From Paenirhizobium naphthalenivorans (GTDB lineage: Bacteria; Pseudomonadota; Alphaproteobacteria; Rhizobiales; Rhizobiaceae), in NCBI RefSeq assembly GCF_007992095.1, contig NZ_BJZP01000007.1, forward strand, positions 153,449 through 217,448: a stretch of DNA of 64,000 nucleotides. The letters run 5' to 3'. Positions 34,335 to 44,004 of the stretch are shown one piece after another. Under the pieces are notes generated by a model. It saw only the letters and a program-made list of their open reading frames with translations, had not been told where the DNA came from and did no database searches. The stretch's first letter is position 1; the number at the start of each line of letters is the position of its first letter. The position numbers were made by a program, and so were the translations under genes.

Positions 34335-34390
34335 GCGACGGACCGTATTCCAGTACCTGAGATGAACGCCTTGACGGCGAGGATAGACCA

Positions 34391-35419
34391 ATGCGCGCAC
34401 TGCAACTCGTTGAAGACCGCAAACTCGAAATCGTTGACCTTCCGGAGCCGGATGCGCCCGGTCCGGGCGAGGTGACGCTTCGTGTCAAGGCTGTGGCCCT
34501 GAACCACATCGACGTCTGGGGCTGGCGCGGCATGGCTTTCGCCAAGCGCAAGATGCCGCTTACCATCGGCGCGGAAGCATCCGGCGTGGTCGAGGCGATC
34601 GGGCCTGGCGTCGGCAATATCCTGCCCGGCCAGCTCGCCGCCGTTTACGGCGCGCGCACCTGCGGTCTGTGCAAGCCGTGTCGAGAAGGCCGTGACAATC
34701 TTTGCGAACATGTCGGTGGTGTGCATGGCTTTCACCTTGACGGTTTTGCCCAGGAAAAGATCAATCTTCCGGCGCGTCTGCTGGTCCCGGCCCCTCCCGG
34801 AGTCGACGCTGTCGCTGCGGCACTGGCGCCGGTGACATTCGGTACGGTCGAACACATGTTGTTCGACAATGCCAAGCTAGAGTCCGGTGAGACCATTCTC
34901 GTCCACGCCGGCGGCTCCGGTATCGGTACCGCGGCGATCCAGTTGGCCAAGAAGATCGGCTGCACCGTCATCACCACGGTGGGTTCGGACGACAAGATCG
35001 AGCCAGCGAAGGCGCTTGGCGCCGATCATGTGATCAATTATCGCACCGACCGGTTTGAAGGCGTGGTGCGCAAGCTGACCAAGAAGAAGGGCGTCGACGT
35101 CGTGTTCGAGCATGTCGGCAAGGACACTTGGGCCGGCTCGATGCTCTGCTTGAAGCGGGGAGGCCGATTGGTCACCTGCGGCTCAACGTCGGGCGTCTCG
35201 ACGGATATGAACCTGATGATGCTGTTCCAGCAGCAACTGAAGCTTTTTGGCTCGTTCGGCTGCCGCATGGAGAACATGGCGAATGCCATGCAGAAGATGG
35301 CGCGCGGCATCGTTCATCCGGTGATCGACACCGAGGTCAGGTTCGAGGACATCGACCGGGCTTTGTCTCGCATGGAAGGCCGGCAGGTGTTCGGTAAGAT
35401 AATCCTGCGGATGGACTGA
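34391..35419 (+). CDS. adh2XL: zinc-binding dehydrogenase, XL cluster
   Basis: 342 residues, MDR superfamily. Structural-zinc cysteines are in CGLCKPCREGRDNLC near 98-112, and the NAD(P) fold has VHAGGSGIGTAAIQLAKKIG near 173. In the rhizobial cluster this gene is named adh2XL and is thought to act in making or modifying the very long hydroxy-acyl chain; enoyl or keto reduction is possible. It sits between fabF1XL and lpxXL, 2 bases from the latter. Confidence 0.9.
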   Translation: MRALQLVEDRKLEIVDLPEPDAPGPGEVTLRVKAVALNHIDVWGWRGMAFAKRKMPLTIGAEASGVVEAIGPGVGNILPGQLAAVYGARTCGLCKPCREGRDNLCEHVGGVHGFHLDGFAQEKINLPARLLVPAPPGVDAVAAALAPVTFGTVEHMLFDNAKLESGETILVHAGGSGIGTAAIQLAKKIGCTVITTVGSDDKIEPAKALGADHVINYRTDRFEGVVRKLTKKKGVDVVFEHVGKDTWAGSMLCLKRGGRLVTCGSTSGVSTDMNLMMLFQQQLKLFGSFGCRMENMANAMQKMARGIVHPVIDTEVRFEDIDRALSRMEGRQVFGKIILRMD

Positions 35420-35421
35420 GC

Positions 35422-36351
35422 GTGAAGCTCTTCATCACCCGGCTTGTCCTTGCGTCGCGCCGTTTTTCGCAATGGGCCGTGGCGCAGTTCGCCTTTGGCT
35501 TCCTGACGTTGCTGAAGGTCTTCCCGGCCGATCCGGCGATCAATTTCGCTGACCGGCTGATGCGCTATGTTGGCCCGAAGACCAAGCGTCACAAGCTGAT
35601 GCTGACCAATCTGCGCAACGCTTTTCCAGAAAAGAGCGAGGGCGAGGTCGAGGCGATCGCAATCGGCAGTTGGGGGCATATGGGCCGGCTGGCGGCGGAA
35701 TATGTCTTTCTCGATCGTTTGTTCGATTTCGATCCGGATAAGCCGGTTGGTGGACGCATCGAGGTGACCGGCATTCCGATCTTCCTTGATCTGCGCGACA
35801 ATCCGCGCCCGTTCATCGTCTTTTCCGCCCACACCGGGAATTTTGAGCTGTTGCCGGTGGCAGGCGCCGCTTTTGGGCTCTACGTGACGGTGTTGTTTCG
35901 TCCGCCGAACAACCCCTATATCGGCGAGAAGGTCTTCGAGTTCCGCGCCAAGCGCATGGGCAAGCTTGTGCCGTCGCACGCCGGTTCGTCCTTCGCTCTT
36001 GCCCGCCAGCTGGAAAGCGGCGGCGGGGTCGGCGTATTGGTGGATCAGAAATTCAAGAAGGGCGTGTCGACGCAATTCTTCGGCCGTGACGTCAAAACAA
36101 ATCCGTTGCTTGCCAAGTTGGCGCGCCAGTTCGGGTGCGATGTTTATCCGGTGCGCTGCATCCGTCTTCCTGGCAATCGCTTTCGGCTCGAGATAGAGCC
36201 GAAGGTCGACCTGCCACGCAATGCCGCCGGCCAGCTTGATGTGACCGCCACCGCCCAGCTTCTCAACAACAAGGTCGAATCCTGGGTCAGGGAATATCCG
36301 GAGCAATGGCTTTGGTATCACGACCGCTGGAATATCAAACGAGAGCTGTAG
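35422..36351 (+). CDS. lpxXL: lipid A very-long-chain acyltransferase LpxXL
   Basis: 309 residues, LpxL/HtrB superfamily. The catalytic HX4E motif is H137-TGNF-E142 in FSAHTGNFELLP, and an N-terminal hydrophobic segment (WAVAQFAFGFLTLLKVF) anchors it in the inner membrane. It transfers the AcpXL-bound C28 chain to lipid A. GTG start 35422, 2 bases past the adh2XL stop. Ends the cluster. Confidence 0.94.
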   Translation: MKLFITRLVLASRRFSQWAVAQFAFGFLTLLKVFPADPAINFADRLMRYVGPKTKRHKLMLTNLRNAFPEKSEGEVEAIAIGSWGHMGRLAAEYVFLDRLFDFDPDKPVGGRIEVTGIPIFLDLRDNPRPFIVFSAHTGNFELLPVAGAAFGLYVTVLFRPPNNPYIGEKVFEFRAKRMGKLVPSHAGSSFALARQLESGGGVGVLVDQKFKKGVSTQFFGRDVKTNPLLAKLARQFGCDVYPVRCIRLPGNRFRLEIEPKVDLPRNAAGQLDVTATAQLLNNKVESWVREYPEQWLWYHDRWNIKREL

Positions 36352-36619
36352 CTGCTCTTGGTTGACTTTTTTTGGTGTTTGTTTCGGTCAGCTCGGCGGC
36401 GATCGAAGAGTTTATGCCGAAAACACTATTTTCGCCGCAATTTCGGGTCTCATCACGATCTCCTCCGGCGTGGCCATCTGTGACTACCCTAAAGTTGGGC
36501 AATTGAAGATGAGCATCATTCATGTTAGTTGCCGCTGGATGCATCAATGTGGTTGCACGCTCCGGCTGCATTCCGTCGATGGCGACTTTTCCTCGTTTGT
36601 GTTTTTGGTAGTCGACAAA

Positions 36620-37354
36620 TTGGCCATACAAGTCTCCTCACAGTCCAGCCTGCTACCGTTGTTCGAGGCGGTTTCGCTGAAGAATCTGCAGCTTCAACAG
36701 GCGATAAGGGCTGGTGACGATCAACTTGTCAGATTGCTTGACCGGGAGCTTGATCCGCTGATCACCGCTGTCGTTGAGCATCATGCGAACAACGACGCCG
36801 AGATCCATATGCAATTGCGCTTCATCGGCAGCCTCATTCGCGAAGATGCTGATGACCGCTCCTGTGTCCAGCGCCATGCGGCCGTGCTGTCGCTCCTGCT
36901 CGACCGGTATTTCGGCGACACGCGCCAACACAGTGATTGCCCTCCGATAGAACTGGCCGGCTTGGAGGTGCGCGGGGGCGGCGAGGTGCAGAATCTCAAC
37001 GAGTCGATCCTCGACGGTATGCCGGATTGCATCGCGGTGGTAACGCTCGATAGTCGTTTTCTCTATGCCAACGCCGCCCATGCGAGATTGCTGGAGGCGA
37101 CACAGCTTGAGATCGTCGGACTTAATCTGTTTGACTTTGTCGACGATGCTCAGTCCGCTGAGGCGATCAGCCATCAACTCGATCGGTGTTTCGCCGGCGA
37201 GCCTTCGGAAGGCTTCTGTTGTTGGCGTGTCTCGGGCAAGGGGCTGTCCCTACGCAACCGAGTTGTGCCGCTACGCTCGTCGCGCGGCGAGGTCATGGGC
37301 GCCATCATCACCCTCGTGAACGAGTCAAATTCGACGGTAAGTATCGCTGCCTGA
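36620..37354 (+). CDS. PAS-domain protein, start uncertain
   Basis: About 244 residues from TTG 36620. The N-terminal helical part (SSLLPLFEAVSLKNLQLQQA to LLLDRYFG) is followed by a PAS domain at about 137-235 (ESILDGMPDCIAVVTLDSRF, LYANAAHARLLEATQLEIVG). There is no kinase, cyclase or output domain, so it may act through a partner. The frame is open back to 36362 (ATG at 36509 possible), but that part has lower GC and does not read as protein. It lies between lpxXL and the fix operons; a link to oxygen or redox sensing is suggested only by position. Confidence 0.65.
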   Translation: MAIQVSSQSSLLPLFEAVSLKNLQLQQAIRAGDDQLVRLLDRELDPLITAVVEHHANNDAEIHMQLRFIGSLIREDADDRSCVQRHAAVLSLLLDRYFGDTRQHSDCPPIELAGLEVRGGGEVQNLNESILDGMPDCIAVVTLDSRFLYANAAHARLLEATQLEIVGLNLFDFVDDAQSAEAISHQLDRCFAGEPSEGFCCWRVSGKGLSLRNRVVPLRSSRGEVMGAIITLVNESNSTVSIAA

Positions 37355-37428
37355 CGGGAACCCGGAGATGGGCTTGGCAAATATGTGCTTCAGACCATAG
37401 CGTTCAGTTGATGTTGCGCGGGGGGCAA

Positions 37429-37953
37429 TCAATTGTCTCCGCTAGTCGTCACGCCCTTCGGAACACGCGGCAGGAGATATTCGCGTTCGAATGCAATGTG
37501 GCGTCGCATTCCTTCAAAAAAACCGCGCAACATGTAGCCGACCGCTTCCATATTGACGGTTGCGCCTGAGCCGAGTTTGAGGAGTGCGTCGGTCAGTTCC
37601 TCGGCGAAGCACTCGTCCTCGCAATGTTCGAATTTCAGCCTGTCGAGCGTCTCGCGCAGGTGTTCGACATCGCGGCTGGCGCCTTCGAGCCAGGGAAAAA
37701 GGATGTTCTCTTCGTAGTGGTGCACGCCCTTGATCAATGGGTCCAGCGACTTGGCCGCATAGATACATTTCTGCCGATTGACGTTGCCCGGCAGCGAATC
37801 GGCGATTGCTTCAAGCTCGTCGCAGAGCGCCAATTGCTCCTCATGCGCCTGGCGCAGCCAATCCAGAGATTGCTGACAGGGCTTTTGGGCGAATCTTTGC
37901 CCAAGGAACTGCATGGCTTCGTTCGGATCATTGCTCATCGATTTTGCCTGCAC
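37429..37953 (-). CDS. hemerythrin-like (HHE) protein
   Basis: 174 residues, helical. Metal-ligand candidates occur in RQAHEEQLALCDELE, KGVHHYEENILFPWLE, LKFEHCEDECFAEEL and GMRRHIAFEREYLLPR, matching the four-helix HHE pattern that binds a di-iron centre. Such proteins sense or store O2 or NO or repair Fe-S clusters. GTG 37953 is preceded by GGAG at 8 bases; ATG 37938 is an alternative. It is divergent from fixN and may share its FNR box, which lies 173 bases upstream. Confidence 0.85.
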   Translation of the reverse strand: MQAKSMSNDPNEAMQFLGQRFAQKPCQQSLDWLRQAHEEQLALCDELEAIADSLPGNVNRQKCIYAAKSLDPLIKGVHHYEENILFPWLEGASRDVEHLRETLDRLKFEHCEDECFAEELTDALLKLGSGATVNMEAVGYMLRGFFEGMRRHIAFEREYLLPRVPKGVTTSGDN

Positions 37954-38125
37954 TGCCGCGTCTCCGTGCTTTGGTCACCGTCGTGGGAGACCTCCACGTA
38001 CGGTCGGCTGCGCCAAAATAGCCTTCTCCCTCAACCTGCGCTGCGATGACGCATGGCGCTCAGGCTGCAATTCGCAGAATGGGAAGCTTGAGTTATATGT
38101 TTCGGCAATTTAGTCCCGGCTTGCA

Positions 38126-38139
38126 TTGATTTGGATCAA
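38126..38139. promoter_or_regulatory. FNR/FixK box upstream of fixNOQP
   Basis: TTGAT-TTGG-ATCAA is a perfect match to the FNR/FixK consensus. Placed at -41.5 it predicts a transcript start near 38174, with AATTGT near 38163 as -10 and a 71-base leader before fixN. It lies in the 291-base region divergent to the hemerythrin gene; nothing else is recognised there. Confidence 0.85.
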
Positions 38140-38244
38140 GGTGGATTGTGGGGCTGAATGCGAATTGTGCACATGAGGCGAGAGGATTCTCCCATCAGGG
38201 AATCGATTTCGTGAGTGATCAGCAAGCGTTGGGGGATACCAACA

Positions 38245-39873
38245 ATGAATTACACTTTAGAAACAATGGTGATGGCCGTCTTGGCCTTCGCCGCGCTGCT
38301 CGGGGTGGCCTTTGCCCACGACAGCTTGTTCGCTACCCATATGTGGGTGGCGTTTTTTGTGCTGACCGCGGGAACGATCGTTATGCTGCGCCGCATGACG
38401 TTCGCACCGGTCAACGTCAAGACGCCGGCTCAGATCAAGTCCGAGTACTTTGACGAGGTCGTCAAATACGGCGTGATCGCCACGGTGTTCTGGGGCGTTG
38501 TAGGCTTCCTCGTCGGCGTCGTTGTGGCGCTGCAGCTGGCCTTTCCGGACCTCAATATCGAGCCGTTCTTCAACTTCGGCCGGATGCGTCCTCTGCACAC
38601 CTCGGCCGTCATCTTCGCCTTCGGCGGCAATGCGCTGATTTCCACCTCCTTCTACGTCGTGCAGCGGACTTCGCGGCAGCGGCTGTTCGGTGGTTCACTT
38701 GGCTGGTTCGTCTTCTGGGGCTATCAGCTTTTCATCATCATGGCCGCGACGGGCTATCTGCTCGGCATCAGCCAGGGCCGTGAATATGCTGAACCTGAAT
38801 GGTACGTCGATCTGTGGTTGACGGTTGTGTGGGTTGCCTATCTGATCACCTTCCTCGGCACGATCATGACGCGGCGTGAATCGCATATCTATGTGGCGAA
38901 CTGGTTCTACTTGGCCTTTATTGTCACGATCGCCATGCTGCACATCGTCAACAATTTGGCGATGCCGGTCTCCTTCCTCGGTGTGAAGAGCTATTCGGCT
39001 TTCTCCGGCGTTCAGGATGCTTTGACCCAATGGTGGTATGGTCATAACGCCGTCGGCTTCTTCCTGACGGCGGGCTTCCTCGGCATGATGTATTACTTCG
39101 TTCCGAAGCAGTCCGGCCGCCCGGTCTATTCCTATCGCCTGTCGATCATCCACTTCTGGGCGCTGATCTTCATGTATATCTGGGCAGGCCCGCACCACCT
39201 GCACTACACGGCTCTGCCGGACTGGGCGCAGACGCTTGGCATGGTCTTCTCCATCATGCTGTGGATGCCGTCGTGGGGTGGTATGATCAACGGTCTGATG
39301 ACGCTTTCGGGCGCTTGGGACAAGATCCGTACCGACCCGATCATCCGCATGATGGTCATCGCCATCGCCTTTTACGGCATGTCGACCTTCGAAGGTCCGA
39401 TGATGTCGATCAAGTCGGTCAATTCGCTCAGCCACTACACGGACTGGACCATCGGTCACGTTCACTCCGGCGCTCTCGGCTGGGTTGGCATGATCACCTT
39501 CGGTGCCGTCTACTACCTGACGCCGAAGCTGTGGAACCGCAACCGTCTCTACTCGCTGCGCTTGGTCAACTGGCACTTCTGGCTCGCCACCCTCGGCATC
39601 GTTCTCTACGCCGCTGTTCTGTGGGTCGCCGGTATCCAGCAGGGTCTGATGTGGCGTGAATACGATGAGCAGGGCTTCCTGGTCTATTCGTTCGCCGAGT
39701 CGGTCGCCGCCATGTACCCCTATTATGTGCTGCGTGCCATCGGTGGCGCCATGTACCTGACCGGTGGTGTGATCATGGCCTACAACGTCCTCATGACGAT
39801 CCTCGGTTACGAACGTCAGGAAGCTCCGATTCCGGGCTCCACCGTTCCTGCCGCCGTCCAGCCGGCTGAATAA
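38245..39873 (+). CDS. fixN: cbb3 oxidase subunit I FixN
   Basis: 542 residues with 12-14 membrane helices. Haem and CuB histidines are in [44 protein letters not shown] and [19 protein letters not shown]. It is the catalytic subunit of the high-affinity cbb3 terminal oxidase used at very low oxygen. ATG 38245 starts [10 protein letters not shown], the usual rhizobial N terminus, after a GGGGGA; the GTG at 38215 in the same frame is rejected. Confidence 0.97.
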   Translation: MNYTLETMVMAVLAFAALLGVAFAHDSLFATHMWVAFFVLTAGTIVMLRRMTFAPVNVKTPAQIKSEYFDEVVKYGVIATVFWGVVGFLVGVVVALQLAFPDLNIEPFFNFGRMRPLHTSAVIFAFGGNALISTSFYVVQRTSRQRLFGGSLGWFVFWGYQLFIIMAATGYLLGISQGREYAEPEWYVDLWLTVVWVAYLITFLGTIMTRRESHIYVANWFYLAFIVTIAMLHIVNNLAMPVSFLGVKSYSAFSGVQDALTQWWYGHNAVGFFLTAGFLGMMYYFVPKQSGRPVYSYRLSIIHFWALIFMYIWAGPHHLHYTALPDWAQTLGMVFSIMLWMPSWGGMINGLMTLSGAWDKIRTDPIIRMMVIAIAFYGMSTFEGPMMSIKSVNSLSHYTDWTIGHVHSGALGWVGMITFGAVYYLTPKLWNRNRLYSLRLVNWHFWLATLGIVLYAAVLWVAGIQQGLMWREYDEQGFLVYSFAESVAAMYPYYVLRAIGGAMYLTGGVIMAYNVLMTILGYERQEAPIPGSTVPAAVQPAE

Positions 39874-39887
39874 GGGGAAGGCTAAAC

Positions 39888-40619
39888 ATGTCTATTCTTG
39901 ATAAACACGCAATCATCGAGAAGAACGCCAGCCTTCTCTTCCTTGGGTCCCTTCTGGTCGTCTCGATCGGTGGTATCGTGGAAATCGCTCCGCTCTTCTA
40001 TCTTGAGAACACGATCGAAAAGGTGGAGGGCATGCGGCCCTACTCGCCGCTCGAGCTGGCTGGTCGCAACATCTACATCCGCGAAGGCTGCTACGTCTGT
40101 CACAGCCAGATGATCCGTCCGTTCCGCGATGAAGTGGAACGGTACGGTCACTACTCGCTCGCTGCGGAATCGATGTACGACCATCCGTTCCAGTGGGGTT
40201 CGAAGCGTACGGGACCGGATCTGGCCCGCGTGGGCGACCGCTATTCCAATGAATGGCACGTCCAGCATCTGACCGAACCGCGCGACGTTGTGCCGGAATC
40301 GATCATGCCGAGCTACTCGTTCCTTAAGACGACCCCGCTCAAGGTCGCCAGCATTGCTATGGATCTGAAGGCAAATCGCTCCGTCGGCGTGCCTTACAGC
40401 GACGAGATGCTGGCGAATGCCGAGGCGGATCTTGCCGCTCAGGCGGATCCGAACGCGGACACTGAGGGACTGCTTGCTCGCTATCCCAAGGCCAAGGTCG
40501 GCGATTTCGACGGCAATCCGACGCAATTGACGGAGATGGACGCGCTGATCGCCTATCTCCAGATGCTCGGTACGCTGGTTGATTTCACCACCTACGACGA
40601 CGCCACCGGCTATCGCTGA
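39888..40619 (+). CDS. fixO: cbb3 oxidase monohaem cytochrome c subunit FixO
   Basis: 243 residues. An N-terminal membrane anchor ([20 protein letters not shown]) precedes one c-type haem motif CYVCH near residue 68, and a Met-ligand region with [10 protein letters not shown] lies near 140. It passes electrons to FixN. Starts 14 bases after fixN with the fix operon order intact. Confidence 0.96.
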   Translation: MSILDKHAIIEKNASLLFLGSLLVVSIGGIVEIAPLFYLENTIEKVEGMRPYSPLELAGRNIYIREGCYVCHSQMIRPFRDEVERYGHYSLAAESMYDHPFQWGSKRTGPDLARVGDRYSNEWHVQHLTEPRDVVPESIMPSYSFLKTTPLKVASIAMDLKANRSVGVPYSDEMLANAEADLAAQADPNADTEGLLARYPKAKVGDFDGNPTQLTEMDALIAYLQMLGTLVDFTTYDDATGYR

Positions 40620-40631
40620 GGAGGGGGACCC

Positions 40632-40784
40632 ATGGAAACTTATACGGCCATGCGCCACTTTGCGGATAGCTGGGGCTTGCTCGCCATGGCCCTGTTCTTC
40701 GTCGGCGTTATCGTTTTCATTTTACGGCCCGGTGGCAAGAAGGCCGCTGATGAGGCCGCCAGCATCCCTCTTAAGGAGGACTAA
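40632..40784 (+). CDS. fixQ: cbb3 oxidase small subunit FixQ
   Basis: 50 residues. One membrane helix (SWGLLAMALFFVGVIVFIL) is followed by a short charged tail RPGGKKAADEAAS. FixQ/CcoQ stabilises the complex and the FixP interaction. GAGGGGG precedes ATG 40632 and fixP follows after 3 bases. Length and position are typical. Confidence 0.95.
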   Translation: METYTAMRHFADSWGLLAMALFFVGVIVFILRPGGKKAADEAASIPLKED

Positions 40785-40787
40785 TCG

Positions 40788-41651
40788 ATGGCACAAAAAC
40801 ACGTAGACGAAATCAGTGGCGTCGAAACCACTGGCCATGAGTGGGACGGTATCCGTGAACTGAATAACCCGATGCCGCGCTGGTGGGTGTGGACCTTCTA
40901 TGCCTGTATCGTATGGGCAATCGGTTACACGGTCTTCTATCCGGCCTGGCCGCTTCTCACGACCAACACCAAGGGTATTTTGGGTGTCACCAATCGCTCG
41001 GCCCTGACCGGCGAACTCGCCACGGCCAAGGCTGCCCAGTCGGTCTATCTCGACAAGATCGCTGCGCTTTCGCTTGCCGAGATCGCCGCCGACCCTGCTT
41101 TGGCCGAGTTTGCGACGGCTGGTGGTGCGGCCGCCTTTAGGGTCAACTGCACGCCGTGCCATGGTTCGGGTGCGCAGGGTGGGATCGGCTATCCCAACCT
41201 CAATGACGACGATTGGTTGTGGGGCGGTGATCTGGAAACGATCTACACCACGCTGGCCCATGGCATTCGTTATGAGAGCGATCCTGACACCCGCGTCTCT
41301 CAGATGCCGGCCTTTGTCGACATTCTCGAGCCGGAACAGATCAAGCAGGTGGCAGCCTATGTCGTCAGCCTGACCGGTACGCCGGCGGATCCCAGCATGA
41401 TCGAGCCGGGTAAGACGGTGTTCGCCGACAATTGCGCGGCGTGCCATGGGGCGGATGCCAAGGGCGGTCGCGATTTCGGTGCGCCGAACTTGGCCGACGC
41501 GATCTGGCTGAAGGTCCAGGGGGAAGCCCAGATCGCTGGCCAAGTCGCCAATCCGAAGCATGGCGTCATGCCTGCTTGGACTGCACGTCTGGGCGATACC
41601 ACAGTCAAGGAGTTGGCGATCTACGTCCACTCCCTCGGCGGTGGCGAGTAA
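40788..41651 (+). CDS. fixP: cbb3 oxidase dihaem cytochrome c subunit FixP
   Basis: 287 residues. An N-terminal helix (WWVWTFYACIVWAIGYTVFY) anchors a periplasmic part with two haem c motifs, CTPCH near 120 and CAACH near 216. Candidate axial Met residues are in SQMPAF and GVMPAW. It accepts electrons from the bc1 complex or cytochromes. Last gene of fixNOQP; a strong terminator follows. Confidence 0.96.
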   Translation: MAQKHVDEISGVETTGHEWDGIRELNNPMPRWWVWTFYACIVWAIGYTVFYPAWPLLTTNTKGILGVTNRSALTGELATAKAAQSVYLDKIAALSLAEIAADPALAEFATAGGAAAFRVNCTPCHGSGAQGGIGYPNLNDDDWLWGGDLETIYTTLAHGIRYESDPDTRVSQMPAFVDILEPEQIKQVAAYVVSLTGTPADPSMIEPGKTVFADNCAACHGADAKGGRDFGAPNLADAIWLKVQGEAQIAGQVANPKHGVMPAWTARLGDTTVKELAIYVHSLGGGE

Positions 41652-41660
41652 GCTGATGAG

Positions 41661-41740
41661 GCGACGGCCCAACCGGGCCGTCGCCCTTCGCCGGATAGTC
41701 TTGTCTACCCTCGACCACGCCTGCAGGCGTGGTTTTTTTT
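41661..41740 (+). terminator. terminator after fixP, two hairpins
   Basis: A first perfect 10-bp stem GCGACGGCCC/GGGCCGTCGC (41661-41684, loop AACC) is followed by a second stem CCACGCC/GGCGTGG with loop TGCA (41715-41732) and a run of eight T (41733-41740). The second is a textbook intrinsic terminator; the first may protect the fixNOQP mRNA end. Confidence 0.9.
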
Positions 41741-41856
41741 ATTGTAGGGCAGGGCGCGCCTGTTCGGGCACGATGCAGAGCGGGATTGACCTGTCAGAGC
41801 CGTGTGAAACCGGATTTGGAATGAAAATAGTTCGCATTGCGACGCTTCGCCGCTGC

Positions 41857-41870
41857 TTGATATAAGTCAA
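41857..41870. promoter_or_regulatory. FNR/FixK box upstream of fixGHIS
   Basis: TTGAT-ATAA-GTCAA, one change from the perfect palindrome and with the same right half as the hemN box. At -41.5 it predicts a start near 41905, giving a 19-base leader before fixG at 41924. So fixGHIS has its own oxygen-controlled promoter after the fixP terminator. Confidence 0.8.
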
Positions 41871-41923
41871 GGTAGGCTAGGATGCGGCATGGGAGAAGAG
41901 ACCCAAGCACAGAGGTCCCATTG

Positions 41924-43510
41924 ATGAATCTTCAATCTGAAAACAAACAAGCAGGCGAGACCGTGGAAGTTGAGCGCCATGAGGCCGAAGCGGTCATGTC
42001 GGCGAAAATCCGCCGTCCTCTCTACGAGGCGCGCAAGAAGATCTTCCCGAAGCGGGCCGAAGGGCGTTTTCGCCAGTTCAAGTGGCTGGTCATGCTGGTC
42101 ACGCTCGGTATTTATTATCTTACGCCGTGGCTGCGCTGGGATCGCGGGCCTTATGCGCCCGACCAGGCGGTTCTGATCGATCTGGCGCACCGGCGGTTTT
42201 ACTTCTTCTTCATAGAGATCTGGCCGCAGGAGTTCTTCTTCGTTGCGGGCCTGCTCGTCATGGCCGGATTCGGTCTGTTTCTCATTACCTCCGCCGTCGG
42301 TCGCGCCTGGTGTGGTTACACCTGTCCCCAGACGGTATGGGTTGATCTCTTTCTCGTGGTCGAACGCGCGATTGAAGGTGATCGTAACGCTCGTATGAAG
42401 CTCGAAAATGCCCCATGGACCTTCAACAAGATCGTTAAACGTGTTTCGAAGCACCTGATCTGGCTGGCGATTGCGGTTGCGACCGGTGGTGCGTGGATTT
42501 TCTATTTTGCCGATGCGCCGACGCTCGCTATCGACTTTGTCACAGGCTATGCGCAACCAGTCGCTTACATAACCGTCGCGGTGCTCACCGCAACGACCTA
42601 TGTTTTCGGCGGAATTATGCGTGAGCAGGTGTGCATCTACATGTGCCCGTGGCCGCGTATTCAGGCAGCGATGCTGGACGAAAGTTCGTTGGTCGTCACC
42701 TATAACGACTGGCGTGGCGAACCGCGCACCCGCGGCTCGAAGAAGGCAGCCGCTGCCGGCTTGGCTGTCGGTGACTGTGTCGACTGTAATGCCTGCGTCG
42801 CCGTATGTCCGATGGGCATCGATATCCGTGACGGCCAGCAGCTCGAGTGCATCACCTGCGCCCTTTGCATTGACGCCTGCGACAGCGTCATGGATAAGGT
42901 CGGCAAGCCGCGCGGCCTGATCGCTTATGCGACGCTGGATGAGTATCAGTCGAACATGATGATGGCGACCAACAATGGTGCGACCGCCATCGACCCAAGC
43001 AACGTGCGTAATCCCGACGGTTCGTTCAGCGACAAGATCCGTCATTTCGACTGGCGGATCATCTTCCGTCCGCGTACGCTGCTCTACATGGGTGTGTGGG
43101 GTGCGGTAGGCATCGGGCTGATGGTTGCGCTGCTCAGCCGTGACCGGCTTGAAGTGAACGTGTTGCATGATCGCAATCCGCAATACGTGCTCGAGTCCGA
43201 TGGCTCGATCCGCAACGGCTATGCGGTGCGCATCTTGAACATGATACCGCAACCGCGCAATATCATCGTGTCGCTCGAAGGTATTCCTGACGCGACGATG
43301 AAGGTGAACGGTATGGAGACGGACAGTCCGCGCGCGATCACCGTCGCCGTTGAGCCCGACCAAGTAACCAACCTTAAAATCTTCCTGACGATGCCCGGCG
43401 ACAAGGTCGCTTGGTCCAATGAAGATTTCAGGTTCGTTGTCAAAGACGCCGATGGCGATGAGACCGACACTTACAAAGCTGTATTCTTTGCTCCTGGAGT
43501 GAGAAAATGA
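41924..43510 (+). CDS. fixG: FixG/CcoG, ferredoxin-like oxidase assembly protein
   Basis: 528 residues. Several membrane helices are followed by two 4Fe-4S cysteine clusters, CVDCNACVAVCP and CITCALCIDAC near 295-328, and a C-terminal Ig-like domain. Earlier cysteines (WCGYTCPQTVW, CIYMCPWPR) are also conserved. CcoG reduces copper for delivery to the cbb3 active site. ATG 41924 follows AGAGGT; an upstream ATG at 41882 lies before the predicted transcript start and is rejected. Confidence 0.95.
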   Translation: MNLQSENKQAGETVEVERHEAEAVMSAKIRRPLYEARKKIFPKRAEGRFRQFKWLVMLVTLGIYYLTPWLRWDRGPYAPDQAVLIDLAHRRFYFFFIEIWPQEFFFVAGLLVMAGFGLFLITSAVGRAWCGYTCPQTVWVDLFLVVERAIEGDRNARMKLENAPWTFNKIVKRVSKHLIWLAIAVATGGAWIFYFADAPTLAIDFVTGYAQPVAYITVAVLTATTYVFGGIMREQVCIYMCPWPRIQAAMLDESSLVVTYNDWRGEPRTRGSKKAAAAGLAVGDCVDCNACVAVCPMGIDIRDGQQLECITCALCIDACDSVMDKVGKPRGLIAYATLDEYQSNMMMATNNGATAIDPSNVRNPDGSFSDKIRHFDWRIIFRPRTLLYMGVWGAVGIGLMVALLSRDRLEVNVLHDRNPQYVLESDGSIRNGYAVRILNMIPQPRNIIVSLEGIPDATMKVNGMETDSPRAITVAVEPDQVTNLKIFLTMPGDKVAWSNEDFRFVVKDADGDETDTYKAVFFAPGVRK

Positions 43511-44004
43511 CTGTAGGGGAACAAAAGGCCGGGTTCGTCTTCACAGGTTGGCACATGCTGGCGATCATGGTGGCGTTCTTCGGCACGGTGTTTACGGTGA
43601 ACTTCACCATGGCCTATTTCGCGTCCTCCACGTGGAGCGGACTGGTGGTGCCGAACACTTATGTCGCCAGCCAGGAGTTCAACGACAAGGCGGCCGCCAT
43701 TCGCGGTATGCTGGCGACGGGCATTAAGGGCAAGCTTGAGGTCAAAGGGCAGCAGATTCACTACACGTTGATGCTGCCCGGCAATAGGCCGGTGGTTGCC
43801 GACAAGGTGACGGCCCATTTCAAGCGCCCGGTCGGCGAGAAGCAGGATTTCTTCGCCGAATTTCAGGCGACCGACGCTGGTCACTATGAGGCGACCGGTC
43901 CGGTTCTGCCAGGTTATTGGATCGTCGAGGTGATCGCCACGCGCGATGGTAAGACGATCATGCATGAGGCAAACCGAATCGCCGTCATTGGAGAGACGAA
44001 ATGA
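43507..44004 (+). CDS. fixH: FixH, cbb3 oxidase assembly protein
   Basis: 165 residues. One N-terminal membrane helix (GWHMLAIMVAFFGTVFTVNF) anchors a periplasmic domain typical of FixH/CcoH. It is needed for stable assembly of the oxidase. Overlaps fixG and fixI by 4 bases each, so translation is coupled. Confidence 0.94.
   Translation: MTVGEQKAGFVFTGWHMLAIMVAFFGTVFTVNFTMAYFASSTWSGLVVPNTYVASQEFNDKAAAIRGMLATGIKGKLEVKGQQIHYTLMLPGNRPVVADKVTAHFKRPVGEKQDFFAEFQATDAGHYEATGPVLPGYWIVEVIATRDGKTIMHEANRIAVIGETK

Noticed and set aside
36335..36631. A 98-codon minus-strand frame between lpxXL and the PAS gene
   Set aside because: It overlaps the end of lpxXL, has no clear ribosome site and matches no family I know.
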